64,000 bases of DNA, taken from positions 2,986,501 to 3,050,500 of the forward strand of contig NZ_CP033069.1 in the NCBI RefSeq assembly GCF_003669015.1, written 5' to 3'. Positions 9,689-20,082 of the stretch are shown here, one piece after another. Below the pieces are notes generated by a model. It was not told the DNA's origin, searched no databases, and was given only the letters and a program-made list of their open reading frames with translations. Source of the stretch: Acidovorax sp. 1608163 (GTDB lineage Bacteria > Pseudomonadota > Gammaproteobacteria > Burkholderiales > Burkholderiaceae_C). The position numbers and the translations under genes were made by a program. The number at the start of each line of letters is the position of its first letter. Position 1 is the first letter of the stretch.

Positions 9689-10450
9689 TCAATACGGAGT
9701 CAAAGGCACAACTGTATTGGTAGGCGCCACCACGCGCCAGCTCTTGAGGGGCACGGGCTGCGCAGGCGGCGTCGGCTCTTTGGCTTGGTACAGCACAGCA
9801 TCGGCGTCTTCGATGTAGTACACATCGGCGGTGCGGGCCAGGTAGCGGTCAGCATTCTCCAGCGACGTGGTGATCAACACCTCGGTGCGTGTCGGGCCTC
9901 CGCTGGCGCCACCTTCCGTGAGGTAACTGGTGGCATCGGCCAGCAGCGCCATCGCGCCCAGACTGCCCGCCACCGAGGCCGCGGCGGGCGGCGCATGCAC
10001 CAGGTCACGCGCCACGGCAATGCCCAGGGCCAGCCGGGTCACCGGCATCGGGGCACGGTTCAGGTTCATGGTGGGTGCAGGGTGCTGCACCACCTGCGTC
10101 TCCACCACCAGCTGCACCCCAGAAGGCTGGGTCGACAGCGCCACGCCACGGTCCAGCAAGCGGGTGCTCAGCAGCTTGCGAAAGCCCTGGTTAAAGGAGG
10201 CATCGCTCACGGTAGAGACATGGATGGGGTACTCCCCCGGCGGCCACTGGCGAATTTTGTCGGCAATGCGGTTTGCCACATCGTCGGCCAACACATCCCA
10301 ATGGTGCACAGCCCGCGCTTTTTTCTGGTCGCTGGCGGGGTAGTTGTCAGCCCGCGGCACGTCCAGCGAAGTGCAACCCACCAGTGCCAAGGTGGTGGCC
10401 AGCGCCAGCACCGGGCGCCAGCTCCAAAGGTGGGTTTGCAGGAATGTCAT
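9689..10450 (-). CDS. Putative lipoprotein co-transcribed with flgO
   Basis: A 253-residue exported lipoprotein of unknown function. The N-terminus has a signal peptide ending in the lipobox LVGC, followed by TSLDVPRADNYP. The middle contains VVETQVVQHPAPTMNLNRAP and an alanine-rich hydrophobic stretch, and the C-terminal part has YLARTADVYYIEDAD. I recognise no catalytic motif. It is transcribed in the same direction as flgO and only 40 bases ahead of it, next to flhDC, so a role in the flagellar envelope or surface is a reasonable guess. It is divergent from the GGDEF-EAL gene. Confidence 0.75.
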   Translation of the reverse strand: MTFLQTHLWSWRPVLALATTLALVGCTSLDVPRADNYPASDQKKARAVHHWDVLADDVANRIADKIRQWPPGEYPIHVSTVSDASFNQGFRKLLSTRLLDRGVALSTQPSGVQLVVETQVVQHPAPTMNLNRAPMPVTRLALGIAVARDLVHAPPAAASVAGSLGAMALLADATSYLTEGGASGGPTRTEVLITTSLENADRYLARTADVYYIEDADAVLYQAKEPTPPAQPVPLKSWRVVAPTNTVVPLTPY

Positions 10451-10604
10451 AGGTCAGCGGGTGGTTGAAATCGGCTTGGGCAAATCGTAGCGCCGGGCAC
10501 TGCGGGCCATTGGCCGAATAAGACGGGGAAAACCGACAGCCGGGCATGACATCCCCACCGATACGGCGACCGCACAGCCGGACTGAAGACAAATTTCGGC
10601 AAAT

Positions 10605-12974
10605 ATGATACAAATGGCAATGCTTTCCAAATTGCTCGCAGATTACAAACAGCTTTGGGCGGGCATCAGCAGCATGTACCAGGACGAGGATGCGCAAGCC
10701 GGGAAAATCCGGGCCGAGCACCTCAGCGCCGTGATGCGGCTCACCCCCTATGCCATGGCCGCCAATGTGGGCAGTGCGTCGCTGGTGTTGTGGGCACTGC
10801 ACCGCCAACATGGGCCCGGCTTGTACCTGTGGTTCCTGGCCCTGGTGGCCGTCGCTGTGGCCGCAGTCCACCGCTGGGCGCAGCGCCGTGGCAAGCCTTT
10901 GCACACGGCTTCACTGCGCGCCGTCAGGCGTGCAACGCTGCAGGCCAGTGCGCTGGCCTGCCTGTGGTCTTTGCTGCCCATTTGCTGGTTCTCTACTGCA
11001 TCCCCAGGACAACAGCTGGTCATTGCCACACTGTTCACGGGCATGCTGAGCGCTGGCACCTTTGTTCTGAACCCCTTGCCCAAGGCCAGCGTGGCCTACG
11101 CGTGCATCTTTTCGACGGCAGCGTGGTGGGCCTTGTGGAGCTCTGCAGACCCCATGATGGCGGGTGTCGCTGTGCTGCTCGGGTTTTACGCGCCCATGAA
11201 CGTGGTGGGTGCGCTCTCTACCTGGCGCAAAGCCACAGCCTTGCTCATTTCGCGCAGTGAGGCCATTCGGCAAGAACAATTGCTGGCCGTGGTGTTCCAA
11301 GACTTTGAGCAAAGCGCCAATGAGGCGCTGTGGGAAATCGGCGCCGATGGCAGGCTGACCCAGGCATCGGCACGGCTGAGCAGCTTGCTGCAACTGCCAA
11401 ACGCGCATGCGGCAAACATCGCCTTGCCCCAGTGGATTGCGCAGCACTGCACCTCGGACCCAACGGCATTTGCCCAGGCCTTGCACAAGCAAGCCCCCTT
11501 CCACAGCTTGCCCATCGCCCTGAGCGTGAACGGAGAGCCATTTCACCTGGCCTTCACCGGTAAACCCATCAAGGACGAATGGGGCCATATCTGCGGCTGG
11601 CGGGGTGTGGCGGCAGACAAAACATCCATCGTGCACGCGCAAGAGCAACTGGAACGCTTGGCCCACAGCGACTCGCTGACCCAGTTGGCCAATCGCTTCT
11701 TCATGCACCACGCCATCGCCCAGGAGATGCGCGCCCACCGGCATGGGGCCTTGTTGCTGATTGATCTGGACTACTTCAAATCCATCAATGACAGCCTGGG
11801 ACATTCCGTAGGCGACGCGGTGCTGCAGAAGGTGGCCCAGCGCCTGCAATCCATCACCGGGGACGAGCATCTGGTCGCTCGGCTCGGGGGTGATGAATTC
11901 GCCGTGCTGCTGCGGCAAACCCCGATGGCTGCGGGCTTTCTACCCTATGTCCAGGAACAAGCGGACGCTTTGGTGACTGCACTGAACCAGCCATTGTCTG
12001 TGGAGGGAAGGCGCCTGCGCATTGGCGCCAGCATGGGCGTCGCACTTTTTGAGCCAGGCTCTACCGATGTCGATGCACTGCTGGTGCAAGCCGACACGGC
12101 GTTGTACGAAGCCAAAGACCAGGGGCGCGGCAGGTATACGGTCTACACACTGCAGATGGGCGAGAGAACCCAACGCAAAGCCCGGCTGGAAAACGACCTG
12201 CGCGAGGCCATTCAACGGCAGGAGCTGAGCCTGCATTGGCAGCCGCTGATCGAGATCAAGTCAGGCCAGATCGCTGGCGTAGAGGCTTTGCTGCGCTGGC
12301 AACACCCCACGCTGGGGCCCATCAGCCCTGCAGAATTCATCGCGATCGCAGAGCAGTCAGGCGCCATTGACGCACTGGGCGACTGGGTGCTGCGCAACGC
12401 CTGCGAGGCTGCCATAAGAGAGCCTGCCCTGGCGGGGCTGGACATTTCCATCAATGTGTCCACCCTGCAACTGCGCGAGGCCGACTTCGTTTCCCAGGTG
12501 CAGGCCGCCCTTGAACACTCGGGCCTTCCCCCACAGCGATTGGCGCTGGAAATCACAGAATCCATCTTTATCGAGGATGCGCCCCGGGCACTGCAGCAGT
12601 TGCACGCACTGCAAGCGCTGGGTGTGCGCATTGCACTGGACGACTTTGGCACGGGCTACTCGTCCCTGAGCTATCTGAGCCAGTTCCCTTTTCACACCCT
12701 CAAGATCGATCGCAGCTTTGTCCAAAAAGCCGTTGACCAAACCAGCGGCCAGACCATTGTGAGGAGCATCGTGCAAATGGCATCGGCACTGGGCATGCGC
12801 ACAGTGGCCGAGGGCGTGGAGACACAGGCCCAGTGGACCATGCTCAGCAGCATGGGCGCGACACAGGCCCAGGGCTACCTGCTCTCACGGCCCTGCACGC
12901 TGCAAGGGTTGCAGCAGTTCAGAGGTCAATGGCGAGCGAACGAACACCAAGCGGCACCATCAGCCCCCACTTGA
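10605..12974 (+). CDS. Membrane-bound GGDEF-EAL protein (c-di-GMP synthesis/breakdown)
   Basis: A 789-residue protein with an N-terminal region of about six hydrophobic helices (residues 45-210), a PAS-like segment (about 220-345), a GGDEF domain with an intact GGDEF motif near residue 430, and an EAL domain with EALLRW near 560, EITES, DDFGTGYSS and EGVETQ. All catalytic EAL signatures are present, so phosphodiesterase activity is likely. The cyclase motif is intact, but the RxxD inhibitory site expected five residues before GGDEF is absent. The protein could make and degrade cyclic di-GMP. No clear ribosome site precedes the ATG; start codons at 10605, 10614 and 10620 are all possible. Confidence 0.93.
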   Translation: MIQMAMLSKLLADYKQLWAGISSMYQDEDAQAGKIRAEHLSAVMRLTPYAMAANVGSASLVLWALHRQHGPGLYLWFLALVAVAVAAVHRWAQRRGKPLHTASLRAVRRATLQASALACLWSLLPICWFSTASPGQQLVIATLFTGMLSAGTFVLNPLPKASVAYACIFSTAAWWALWSSADPMMAGVAVLLGFYAPMNVVGALSTWRKATALLISRSEAIRQEQLLAVVFQDFEQSANEALWEIGADGRLTQASARLSSLLQLPNAHAANIALPQWIAQHCTSDPTAFAQALHKQAPFHSLPIALSVNGEPFHLAFTGKPIKDEWGHICGWRGVAADKTSIVHAQEQLERLAHSDSLTQLANRFFMHHAIAQEMRAHRHGALLLIDLDYFKSINDSLGHSVGDAVLQKVAQRLQSITGDEHLVARLGGDEFAVLLRQTPMAAGFLPYVQEQADALVTALNQPLSVEGRRLRIGASMGVALFEPGSTDVDALLVQADTALYEAKDQGRGRYTVYTLQMGERTQRKARLENDLREAIQRQELSLHWQPLIEIKSGQIAGVEALLRWQHPTLGPISPAEFIAIAEQSGAIDALGDWVLRNACEAAIREPALAGLDISINVSTLQLREADFVSQVQAALEHSGLPPQRLALEITESIFIEDAPRALQQLHALQALGVRIALDDFGTGYSSLSYLSQFPFHTLKIDRSFVQKAVDQTSGQTIVRSIVQMASALGMRTVAEGVETQAQWTMLSSMGATQAQGYLLSRPCTLQGLQQFRGQWRANEHQAAPSAPT

Positions 12975-13059
12975 AGCCCGCATAGCCCCCATTCAATGCT
13001 CATTGAATCCAAGGCTTCACGCGCCACTCAAACTCCGCCAAGTGCCGCAGGCCAGGCCG

Positions 13060-13105
13060 AGCACAAAACAATCAGCCCACGTGGGCCAAAGACCTACGTG
13101 GGCTG
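13060..13105 (-). terminator. Probable terminator of the DUF11-repeat gene
   Basis: A 10-bp stem (CAGCCCACGT with ACGTGGGCTG) with a 13-base loop is followed on the minus strand by ATTGTTTTGT. A second hairpin (GGGCGGTGCCGG with CCGGTGCCCCGCCC, 13133-13163) lies between it and the gene's stop codon. The remaining bases of 12975-13169 show no gene. Confidence 0.55.
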
Positions 13106-13169
13106 CAAGGTGCTAACGCATGGAATCAGGTGGGCGGGGCACCGGCTCAACCGGCACCGCCCCACTCAC

Positions 13170-16100
13170 TCACTGGCGTCGCTGCGGCATCTGGCGCATG
13201 GCCAGCAACCCCAACAAGGCGGCCATCAAGATCAGCGCCCACTCAGACAAGGTTGGAATGCTCGCTGGTGTGAGCACCGCAATGGGTGTGCTGGCAGAGG
13301 CCGAGTTGTTGGTGGGGTCGGTGTCACCCACGGCATCGACCAACGCCGTGTTGACCAACGGACTGGCCCCCGTGTAGGGCGTGTTCAAACGCGCGTTGAT
13401 GTTGAACACCACCGAAGCACCCACGGCCAGCGTACCGACAGGACAGGTGACCGTGCCCGAAGCCTCCAGGCAACCTGGCGCCGAGACAAAGGACAAGCCT
13501 GCGGGCAGCACGTCCTGCATCTGGGCACTGGTGCTGACCTGGGGGCCGTTGTTGCGCACGGTGATGATGTAGTTCACCAGATCACCCGCCTTCACGGGGC
13601 TGGTCGGCCCTGTCTTGGTGATGCCAAGGTCTGTGGGCAGGGCCGCCGCATTGCGCCGTGCCGTGGTCGACTCATCCACCGAATTGTTGAGCATCTGGGT
13701 TTCGGTTTCGTCCACAGACACCGTGGCGCGATTGAAGGCCGTGCCGCTGGTGGCACCCAGCTGGGTCAAGGTCTGGGCCCGCATCTTGTAGGTCACCGTT
13801 GCCGATTGCCCGGCATCCAGCCCCGCAAACGTGCAGCGCAGCACTCCACTGGTCACACCAACTGTGGGCTGGGTGCAGGAGCCCCCGTTGCTCACCGTGA
13901 GCGCGCCTTCGTAGCTGAAGGTGGCCGTGGGCGTGGAGCCAGGTGCTGGGAAGGTATCCACCACGACGGGATTCGTCGCATAGGACGGGCCACTGTTGGT
14001 GATAGTGACCGTGTAGGTCGTTTCGTCACCCAGGTTCACCGGGTCTGAACTGTCGGTCTTGTTGATCAACACGTCCAACTGTGCTGGAGTCACCGGGGTG
14101 GTGGTGGTGGCCGAGTTGTTGGCGGTGTTGTCTTCAGCGGTTGTGGTGGTTACCGCAACCGCGTTCACCAAATTGCCCCCGACGGCAGACAGCAGCGGAC
14201 GCACTTTGTAGGTGACAGTTTGCTGAGAACCCGTGTTAACGCTGCCCCAGGTGCAACTGAGCGTTCCACCCACCGCCCCAACGGCCGGTGTCGTGCAAAC
14301 CCCAGAGCCAGAAGCCACTGCACTGATGAAGGTCGCGTTGGTAGGCAGGGTGTCCTCAAGGTTGACCGTTTGGGCAGTAGAGGGACCGTCGTTTGTCACG
14401 GTGGCCACATAAGTCAGCGGCGCGCCGGCCGGGATAGTTGTCGGGCTGGCAGACTTGGCCACCCGAATGTCTACCTTGGCAGTGACGGTGCTGGTCACCG
14501 AGGCGCTGTTGTTGGTGCGATCCGGGTCACCCACGCTCAGCGACGTGATGGATGCCGTGTTGCTGCGACTGCCCGTGGTGGCAATACTGGGGCGAACCAC
14601 CACAGTCACCGTAGCGGTCGCTCCAGCGACCATGGTTCCCAGGTCGCACACCATATTTTGCGAGGTGCCACCGATAGGCGTTACCGTGCAAGTGCCTTGC
14701 GACGGGGTCATCGACTGCACGCCGCCAGCACTCACCAGACTGCTCAGCGTATCGGTCAAACGCACATCGTTTGAAACGGCCGGGCCGTTGTTAATGGCAG
14801 TGATCACATAAGTGAGGTTTTCGCCCGCAGCCACCGTAGCGGGGCTGGCGGTTTTAGACACGACTTGAAGATCGGCCTGGGTTGCCGTGGCGGAGACTGC
14901 AACGCTGCTGCAGTCATTCGCGGCGTTGTTGTCCACGGGGCTCGTACCGCTCAGTGCAACGCAAGCCGTGTTGGAGCGGGCTCCTGCCGTGGGCTGCAAA
15001 ACAGCCAGGGTAATGACCGGCGCGTCCCTGTTTGCAAGCAGCGGCCCTGGGCGCGTACAAGAAACCGATGCGGCGTCCATTGGAAAACCTGCGCTGGGCG
15101 AGCAAGTCCAACCGGAACCCGACGGGGCCGCTGTCAATGACACACCCGAGGGCAAGGCGTCCGTCACGGTAATGGTCCGCCCTGCGGAAATAGCCAATGG
15201 CCCCAAATTGCTGACAGCCAAAGAGTAGGTATATGCCTGATTCGGCACCACCGGGTTCAGGCTGGCTGTTTTGACCAAGCGCAGGTCGGCATCGTTGGTC
15301 GATGTGACGCTGGCGCTGTCGGAATTGTTGGTCGTGTTGCTGTCGGTCTCAGGAATGGAAATGGTTGCGGTGTTGTTGATCGCACCCGCTGCGGTTGCCG
15401 TGGCCACCAGGGTAATCACCGGCATATTGGTGAAATTGCCGCCGGTGTATGGACCTGGGCGCGTGCAAGTCACGACCTGACCTGCTGCGCCGCAAGTCCA
15501 GCCACTGCCCGTGGCAGAGACAAAGGTCAAGCTAGCAGGCAGGGTGTCTGTCACCGTAATGACGCCGGAGCCCGATGCCCCAGGAGCCTCGCCCCCTTCA
15601 TGGCGGGGTGTGATGGTGTACGTCACGTCGCTGCCCTGCGCCACATTGGTGGGCGATGCACTGATAGCGACCGACACGTCCGATCCCGACGCAGAGGTCA
15701 CAGTGACGGTCGCAGTGTTGTTTGCCATGTCGCTGTCGGGCATCGCAGACGCATCCGCCTTGGAGGCTGCCGCACTGAACGATGCGGTCACCGCGCCCGC
15801 CACGTTGGCCACGGCAGAGACGGTCAGGTTGCCCGACGCTGCGCCGTTGGCCAGGCTGCCAGAGCGCGTGCAAGTGATAGAGCCCGAGCTGAGCGGATAG
15901 CCGCCAGAGGGCGTACAGCCCCAGCCGGAGCCGGTTGGCGTGCTGGTAATGGAAGAGCCCGTGGGCACTGCAAACGTCACCGTGACAGCACCACCCGCAG
16001 GCACGTCGTCCGGCCCTTGGTTGGCCACCCCGACGGTGTAGCTGTAACCCTGACCTGCGGCCACATTGGCGGAGGAGGAAGCGGCAGTCACGGCAAGGTT

Positions 16101-16574
16101 GGAAGCCGCCAGCGCCGTCGTATTCTGGACGCTGTTGGTGTTGTTGCTGCTGTTCGAATCCGCCGTCGTGGCACCTGACGTTACCCGGTTGGTGTACACG
16201 CCAGCCACCGGCAAGCGCACCCGAACCGTGACGGTTTCAGAGCTTGTAAAAGCGATGTCACCAATCGAGCAGTTGACAACCCCACCGGCAGGAGCGGCAC
16301 AGCTGCCCTTCGTGGTGTTCACGTCTACAAAGGTGGAGCCCGAAGGAAGTGTGTCGGCCAGCGTCACACCCTGCGCAAGGTTGGGGCCGTTGTTGTCCAG
16401 ACGCAATGTGTAAGTGAAAAAACCACCCGCTGGGCCCGGGTCCGGCGAATCCGAATGGTTGACAACAATGTCCGCAGATTGCGCCAACGCCAGCGCTGGC
16501 ATCCACACCGCGCACAGCGCCAAGGCCTTGGCCCCGGAGCGCATTCGCGCCCATCTCCCTTGCAAATATGTCAT
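13170..16574 (-). CDS. Giant DUF11-repeat surface protein with IPTL-CTERM sorting tail
   Basis: A secreted 1134-residue protein: signal peptide (ending ALALAQS), then eight Ig-like DUF11 repeats of 120-145 residues, each with an NNGP or NQGP signature, a DTLP-type segment and a closing D-x-NNS motif. The tail reads IPTLSEWALILMAALLG then a basic end, matching the IPTL-CTERM signal recognised by exosortase H-type enzymes, so it should be processed and released or anchored at the surface. The usual W-G is W-A here. No exosortase gene lies in the window. ATG 16574 is chosen because AGAGGGGAA precedes it and the signal peptide starts there. Adhesin or matrix function is inferred. Confidence 0.85.
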   Translation of the reverse strand: MTYLQGRWARMRSGAKALALCAVWMPALALAQSADIVVNHSDSPDPGPAGGFFTYTLRLDNNGPNLAQGVTLADTLPSGSTFVDVNTTKGSCAAPAGGVVNCSIGDIAFTSSETVTVRVRLPVAGVYTNRVTSGATTADSNSSNNTNSVQNTTALAASNLAVTAASSSANVAAGQGYSYTVGVANQGPDDVPAGGAVTVTFAVPTGSSITSTPTGSGWGCTPSGGYPLSSGSITCTRSGSLANGAASGNLTVSAVANVAGAVTASFSAAASKADASAMPDSDMANNTATVTVTSASGSDVSVAISASPTNVAQGSDVTYTITPRHEGGEAPGASGSGVITVTDTLPASLTFVSATGSGWTCGAAGQVVTCTRPGPYTGGNFTNMPVITLVATATAAGAINNTATISIPETDSNTTNNSDSASVTSTNDADLRLVKTASLNPVVPNQAYTYSLAVSNLGPLAISAGRTITVTDALPSGVSLTAAPSGSGWTCSPSAGFPMDAASVSCTRPGPLLANRDAPVITLAVLQPTAGARSNTACVALSGTSPVDNNAANDCSSVAVSATATQADLQVVSKTASPATVAAGENLTYVITAINNGPAVSNDVRLTDTLSSLVSAGGVQSMTPSQGTCTVTPIGGTSQNMVCDLGTMVAGATATVTVVVRPSIATTGSRSNTASITSLSVGDPDRTNNSASVTSTVTAKVDIRVAKSASPTTIPAGAPLTYVATVTNDGPSTAQTVNLEDTLPTNATFISAVASGSGVCTTPAVGAVGGTLSCTWGSVNTGSQQTVTYKVRPLLSAVGGNLVNAVAVTTTTAEDNTANNSATTTTPVTPAQLDVLINKTDSSDPVNLGDETTYTVTITNSGPSYATNPVVVDTFPAPGSTPTATFSYEGALTVSNGGSCTQPTVGVTSGVLRCTFAGLDAGQSATVTYKMRAQTLTQLGATSGTAFNRATVSVDETETQMLNNSVDESTTARRNAAALPTDLGITKTGPTSPVKAGDLVNYIITVRNNGPQVSTSAQMQDVLPAGLSFVSAPGCLEASGTVTCPVGTLAVGASVVFNINARLNTPYTGASPLVNTALVDAVGDTDPTNNSASASTPIAVLTPASIPTLSEWALILMAALLGLLAMRQMPQRRQ

Positions 16575-16977
16575 GAGTTCCCCTCTGAAGTCCAAACAAC
16601 TCTCTTGTGAGCCGCGGATTCTAGGGAGCCTCAAAAATATCAATTGCAAACTAAAGTCAACAGGGAAAACGCAAAAGTCAACCTACTGTCAACTGAAACA
16701 AAGTACAAATAATTACAATTCAATAAAACAAAATAATATGCATCACAACCCTTTAAATCAATAAAAGGTCGCTATCTTTTTCGAAGCAATAGCAGTCAAC
16801 AATTGCAAACAATGCTGTACGGTCAGACACAATTTTTCTCAAAGGGTGGAGGAATTGCAACACTCCAGATACATGCCAGCCAAAGTCAGCGAATGCACGC
16901 TTACTCTTGCTGAATTCGCATGAATGAAGGCAGAAGGTGCCACCGCATCGTGTGAAGGACCACAGCGTCCATTGGCC
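16575..16977 (-). promoter_or_regulatory. AT-rich upstream region of the DUF11 gene with repeated motifs
   Basis: Unusually AT-rich for this window and without a credible gene. GTCAAC occurs at 16656, 16677, 16688 and 16795, all in one orientation; the first three are 21 and 11 bases apart, that is two and one helical turns. AATTGCAA occurs at 16642, 16801 and 16853. This looks like a multi-site regulator-binding region for the surface-protein gene. No promoter hexamer pair is convincing. Confidence 0.5.
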
Positions 16978-17005
16978 AAAAAAAAAGCGGGCCCAGAGCC
17001 CGCTT
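16978..17005 (-). terminator. Rho-independent terminator of ppc
   Basis: Minus strand: AGCGGGC, five-base loop, GCCCGCT, then a run of T's (plus-strand A's 16978-16986). It begins 46 bases after the ppc stop codon. Confidence 0.9.
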
Positions 17006-17050
17006 AGTTCTGCAAGCTGTGCCTTGCACACAGCAACTGAGCACACAGCT

Positions 17051-19840
17051 TCAGCCCGTATTCCGCAACCCTGCGGCAATGCCGTTGATGGAGATGTGAA
17101 TACCGGTCTGCACCCGCTCATCGCCCTGCCCGGCACGCCAGCGGCGTACCAGCTCGACCTGCAGATGGTGCAGCGGATCGATGTACGGGAAGCGGTGCTT
17201 GATGGAGCGCGCCAGCGCCGTGTTGTGCGTCAGGCGCTGCTTGTCGCCCGTGATGCGGGTCAGCGCCTCGGCCGTGCGCTGCCATTCGGCCTCGATGGCG
17301 GTGAACACCTTCTTGCGCAGGCGCGCATCCGTCACCAGCTCGCTGTAGCGCGAAGCCAGGGCCAGGTCGCTTTTGGCCAGCACCATGTCCATGTTGGACA
17401 ACAGGGTGCGGAAAAACGGCCACTGGCGGTACATCTTCTGCAGCAGCGCCAACTGGGCCTTGGGGTCCTTGCCTTCGGTGTTGATGAAGGCTTCGACCGC
17501 CGAGCCAAAACCAAACCAGCCCGGTAGCGTGAGGCGGCACTGCCCCCAGCTGAAGCCCCAGGGGATGGCGCGCAGGTCCTCGATCTTCTGGCTGGCCTTG
17601 CGCGATGCGGGGCGCGAGCCGATGTTGAGTTCGGCAATCTCGCGGATGGGCGTGGAGTTGAAGAAGTAATCGGTAAAGCCAGGCGTCTCGTACACCAACG
17701 CACGGTAGCTACCCATGCTGGCCAGCGAGAGCTGCGCGGCGGCGTCCAGAAAGGCCTTGGTCGCAGGCTTGGTGGGCTGCAGCAACGTGGCTTCGAGCGT
17801 GGCGGCGACCAGGGTTTCCAGATTGCGCCGACCGATCTCCGGGTTGGCGTATTTGGAGGCAATGACCTCGCCCTGCTCCGTCAGACGGATCTGCCCGCGC
17901 ACGGTGCCGGGGGGCTGAGCCAGGATGGCCTGGTAGCTGGGGCCACCGCCCCGGCCCACGGTGCCGCCCCGGCCATGGAACATGCGCAGCTGGATGCCAT
18001 GGCTGGTGGCGAGCTCGTCGAAGAGTTCGACGAGGGCAATCTCAGCGCGGTACAGCTCCCAGTTGCTGGTGAAGATGCCGCCGTCCTTGTTGCTGTCGCT
18101 GTAGCCGAGCATGATGTCCTGCTCGCCGCCGCTGCGCTGTACCAGCGCTGCCACGCCGGGCAGCGCATAGAACTCGCGCATGATGGGCGCAGCATTGCGC
18201 AGGTCTTCGATGGTCTCGAACAGGGGCACCACGATGAGGTGGTTCTTCGACTCAGCGTCCAAAGTTCCATTCATCAGGCCCACTTCCTTTTGCAGCAGCA
18301 GCACTTCGAGCAGGTCGCTCACCGTTTCGGTGTGGCTGATGATGTAGTGGCGGATGGCCTCGTGGCCGAAGCGCTCGCGCATCACGCGGGCGGTTTCAAA
18401 GATGGCCAGCTCGCCCTGGGCGTGGGCCGAATATTCGGCACCCACTACGCGCAGCGGGCGGGCGTCGTTCAGCAGCTTGATCAGCAGGGCGCGCTTGGCG
18501 GCTTCCTGCAGGCCCGCATAGTTCGGTTCGATGCGCGCCTTGGCCAGCAGCTCGGCCACCACTTCTTCGTGTTTGTCAGAGCTTTGGCGCAGGTCCACCG
18601 TGGCCAGGTGGAAGCCAAACACCTGCACGGCGCGGATCAGCGGGTGCAGGCGTTCTTGCGCCAGGGCTTCGCCATGGTGTGCCTTCAATGACGCTTCAAT
18701 CACCCGCAGGTCGGCCAGAAACTCCTCCGCGCTGGCGTAGGCGTTTTGCGGCACCACGGCATGGCGTGCGGCCTCGCCACCTGTCAGGTCCTTGAGCGAC
18801 GCCGCCAGCCGCGCATAGATGCCCGTGAGCGCCCGGCGGTAAGGCTCGTCCACACGGTGCTCGTTGGTATCGGGCGAGCGCAGTGCCAGGGCCTCCATCT
18901 CGGCAGACACCTGCACCAGGCGGGCCGACAGCGACAACTCGCCCCCCAGGTAGTGCACTTCGGTCAGGTAGTGGCGCAGGGCCACTTCGGCCTGGCGGCC
19001 CAAGGCGTATTGCAGGGTCTGCGCGGTGACATTGGGATTGCCGTCGCGGTCGCCCCCAATCCACTGGCCCATGCGCAAGAAGCTGTGCACGGGGTACTGG
19101 CCCAGTTCAGCCTCCAGGTCGGCGTAGATCTTGGGGATCTCGCGCAAGAAGGTGGCTTCGTAATAAGAGAGCGCGTTCTCGATCTCGTCGGCCACGGTCA
19201 ACTTGCTGTAACGCAGCAGGCGGGTTTGCCACAGCTGGGCCACGCGGGCGCGCAGCAGGGCCTCGTTGGCGGCCAGTTCGCGCGGCGTGAGCGCGTCCTT
19301 GGCACTGTTGTAGAGCTGGGCGCGCACCTGGATGTCGTCCCGCGTCGCGAGCAATTGCGCAATGTCGCGCTCGGCGTCGAGGATGCTCTTGCGCTGCACC
19401 TCGGTGGGGTGGGCGGTGAGCACCGGCGCCACGTAGCTGCTGGCCAGGGTCTGCGCAATCGCCTTGGGGGCAATGCCCGCCCAGCGCAGGCGCGACAGGG
19501 CCACTTCGATGCTGCCCTCTTGCGTGTCGCCCGCGCGCTCGTGCACGGCACGGCGGCGGATGTGGTGGCGGTCTTCGGCCAGGTTGGCCAGGTGGCTGAA
19601 GTAGGTGAAGGCGCGGATCACGCTCACCGTCTGGTCGCCCGACAAAGACTTGAGCAGCTTCTTGAGCGCGCGGTCGGCCTCCTGGTCGGCATCGCGGCGA
19701 AAGGCCACCGAGAGCTTGCGCACCTGCTCGACCAACTCATAGGCATCGACCCCCTCTTGCTCGCGGATCACGTCGCCCAAAATACGCCCCAGCAGGCGAA
19801 TATCGTCAATCAGGGGCTGGTCCTTGTCGGATCGTTTCAT
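17051..19840 (-). CDS. ppc: Phosphoenolpyruvate carboxylase
   Basis: Adds bicarbonate to phosphoenolpyruvate to give oxaloacetate, refilling the TCA cycle. Conserved blocks appear in order: [13 protein letters not shown] with the catalytic histidine near residue 143, [37 protein letters not shown] with the catalytic arginine loop, and the C-terminal LRNTG. The 929-residue length is normal. Start ATG 19840 ([13 protein letters not shown]) is preceded by GGAGA; the reading frame stays open for another 55 codons upstream but without family similarity. It is divergent from hemC and has its own terminator. Confidence 0.97.
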   Translation of the reverse strand: MKRSDKDQPLIDDIRLLGRILGDVIREQEGVDAYELVEQVRKLSVAFRRDADQEADRALKKLLKSLSGDQTVSVIRAFTYFSHLANLAEDRHHIRRRAVHERAGDTQEGSIEVALSRLRWAGIAPKAIAQTLASSYVAPVLTAHPTEVQRKSILDAERDIAQLLATRDDIQVRAQLYNSAKDALTPRELAANEALLRARVAQLWQTRLLRYSKLTVADEIENALSYYEATFLREIPKIYADLEAELGQYPVHSFLRMGQWIGGDRDGNPNVTAQTLQYALGRQAEVALRHYLTEVHYLGGELSLSARLVQVSAEMEALALRSPDTNEHRVDEPYRRALTGIYARLAASLKDLTGGEAARHAVVPQNAYASAEEFLADLRVIEASLKAHHGEALAQERLHPLIRAVQVFGFHLATVDLRQSSDKHEEVVAELLAKARIEPNYAGLQEAAKRALLIKLLNDARPLRVVGAEYSAHAQGELAIFETARVMRERFGHEAIRHYIISHTETVSDLLEVLLLQKEVGLMNGTLDAESKNHLIVVPLFETIEDLRNAAPIMREFYALPGVAALVQRSGGEQDIMLGYSDSNKDGGIFTSNWELYRAEIALVELFDELATSHGIQLRMFHGRGGTVGRGGGPSYQAILAQPPGTVRGQIRLTEQGEVIASKYANPEIGRRNLETLVAATLEATLLQPTKPATKAFLDAAAQLSLASMGSYRALVYETPGFTDYFFNSTPIREIAELNIGSRPASRKASQKIEDLRAIPWGFSWGQCRLTLPGWFGFGSAVEAFINTEGKDPKAQLALLQKMYRQWPFFRTLLSNMDMVLAKSDLALASRYSELVTDARLRKKVFTAIEAEWQRTAEALTRITGDKQRLTHNTALARSIKHRFPYIDPLHHLQVELVRRWRAGQGDERVQTGIHISINGIAAGLRNTG

Positions 19841-19983
19841 GCGCGAGGGTCTCCGGAGATTGAAAAGAGGCGCCTCGCCCGCGCCACCCCCACAAGGGAC
19901 ACGCGCCAGATCAAGGTCACCGATGCGGGCGCATGCTAGCATCGCCCGCCGCTGAATGATTACAAACAGGTTACGAACTTGAG

Positions 19984-20080
19984 CCCCCAAAAAGACGCCC
20001 CCCACGCTCCGCCGCTTCGCGGGTCGCTGCCCCCCAAGGGGGGAGCCTTTCGCCTTGGGGCGGCCCGGCGGCGAAAGCCC
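19984..20080. repeat. GC-rich interspersed repeat, copy 2 (over the hemC start)
   Basis: Shares ACCCCCC/GCCGCTTCGCG and a CCCCCCAAGGGGGG dyad with copy 1, followed by GGGGCGGCCCGGCGGCG. It occupies exactly the bases where the hemC start codon should be. Confidence 0.65.
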
Positions 20081-20082
20081 CC

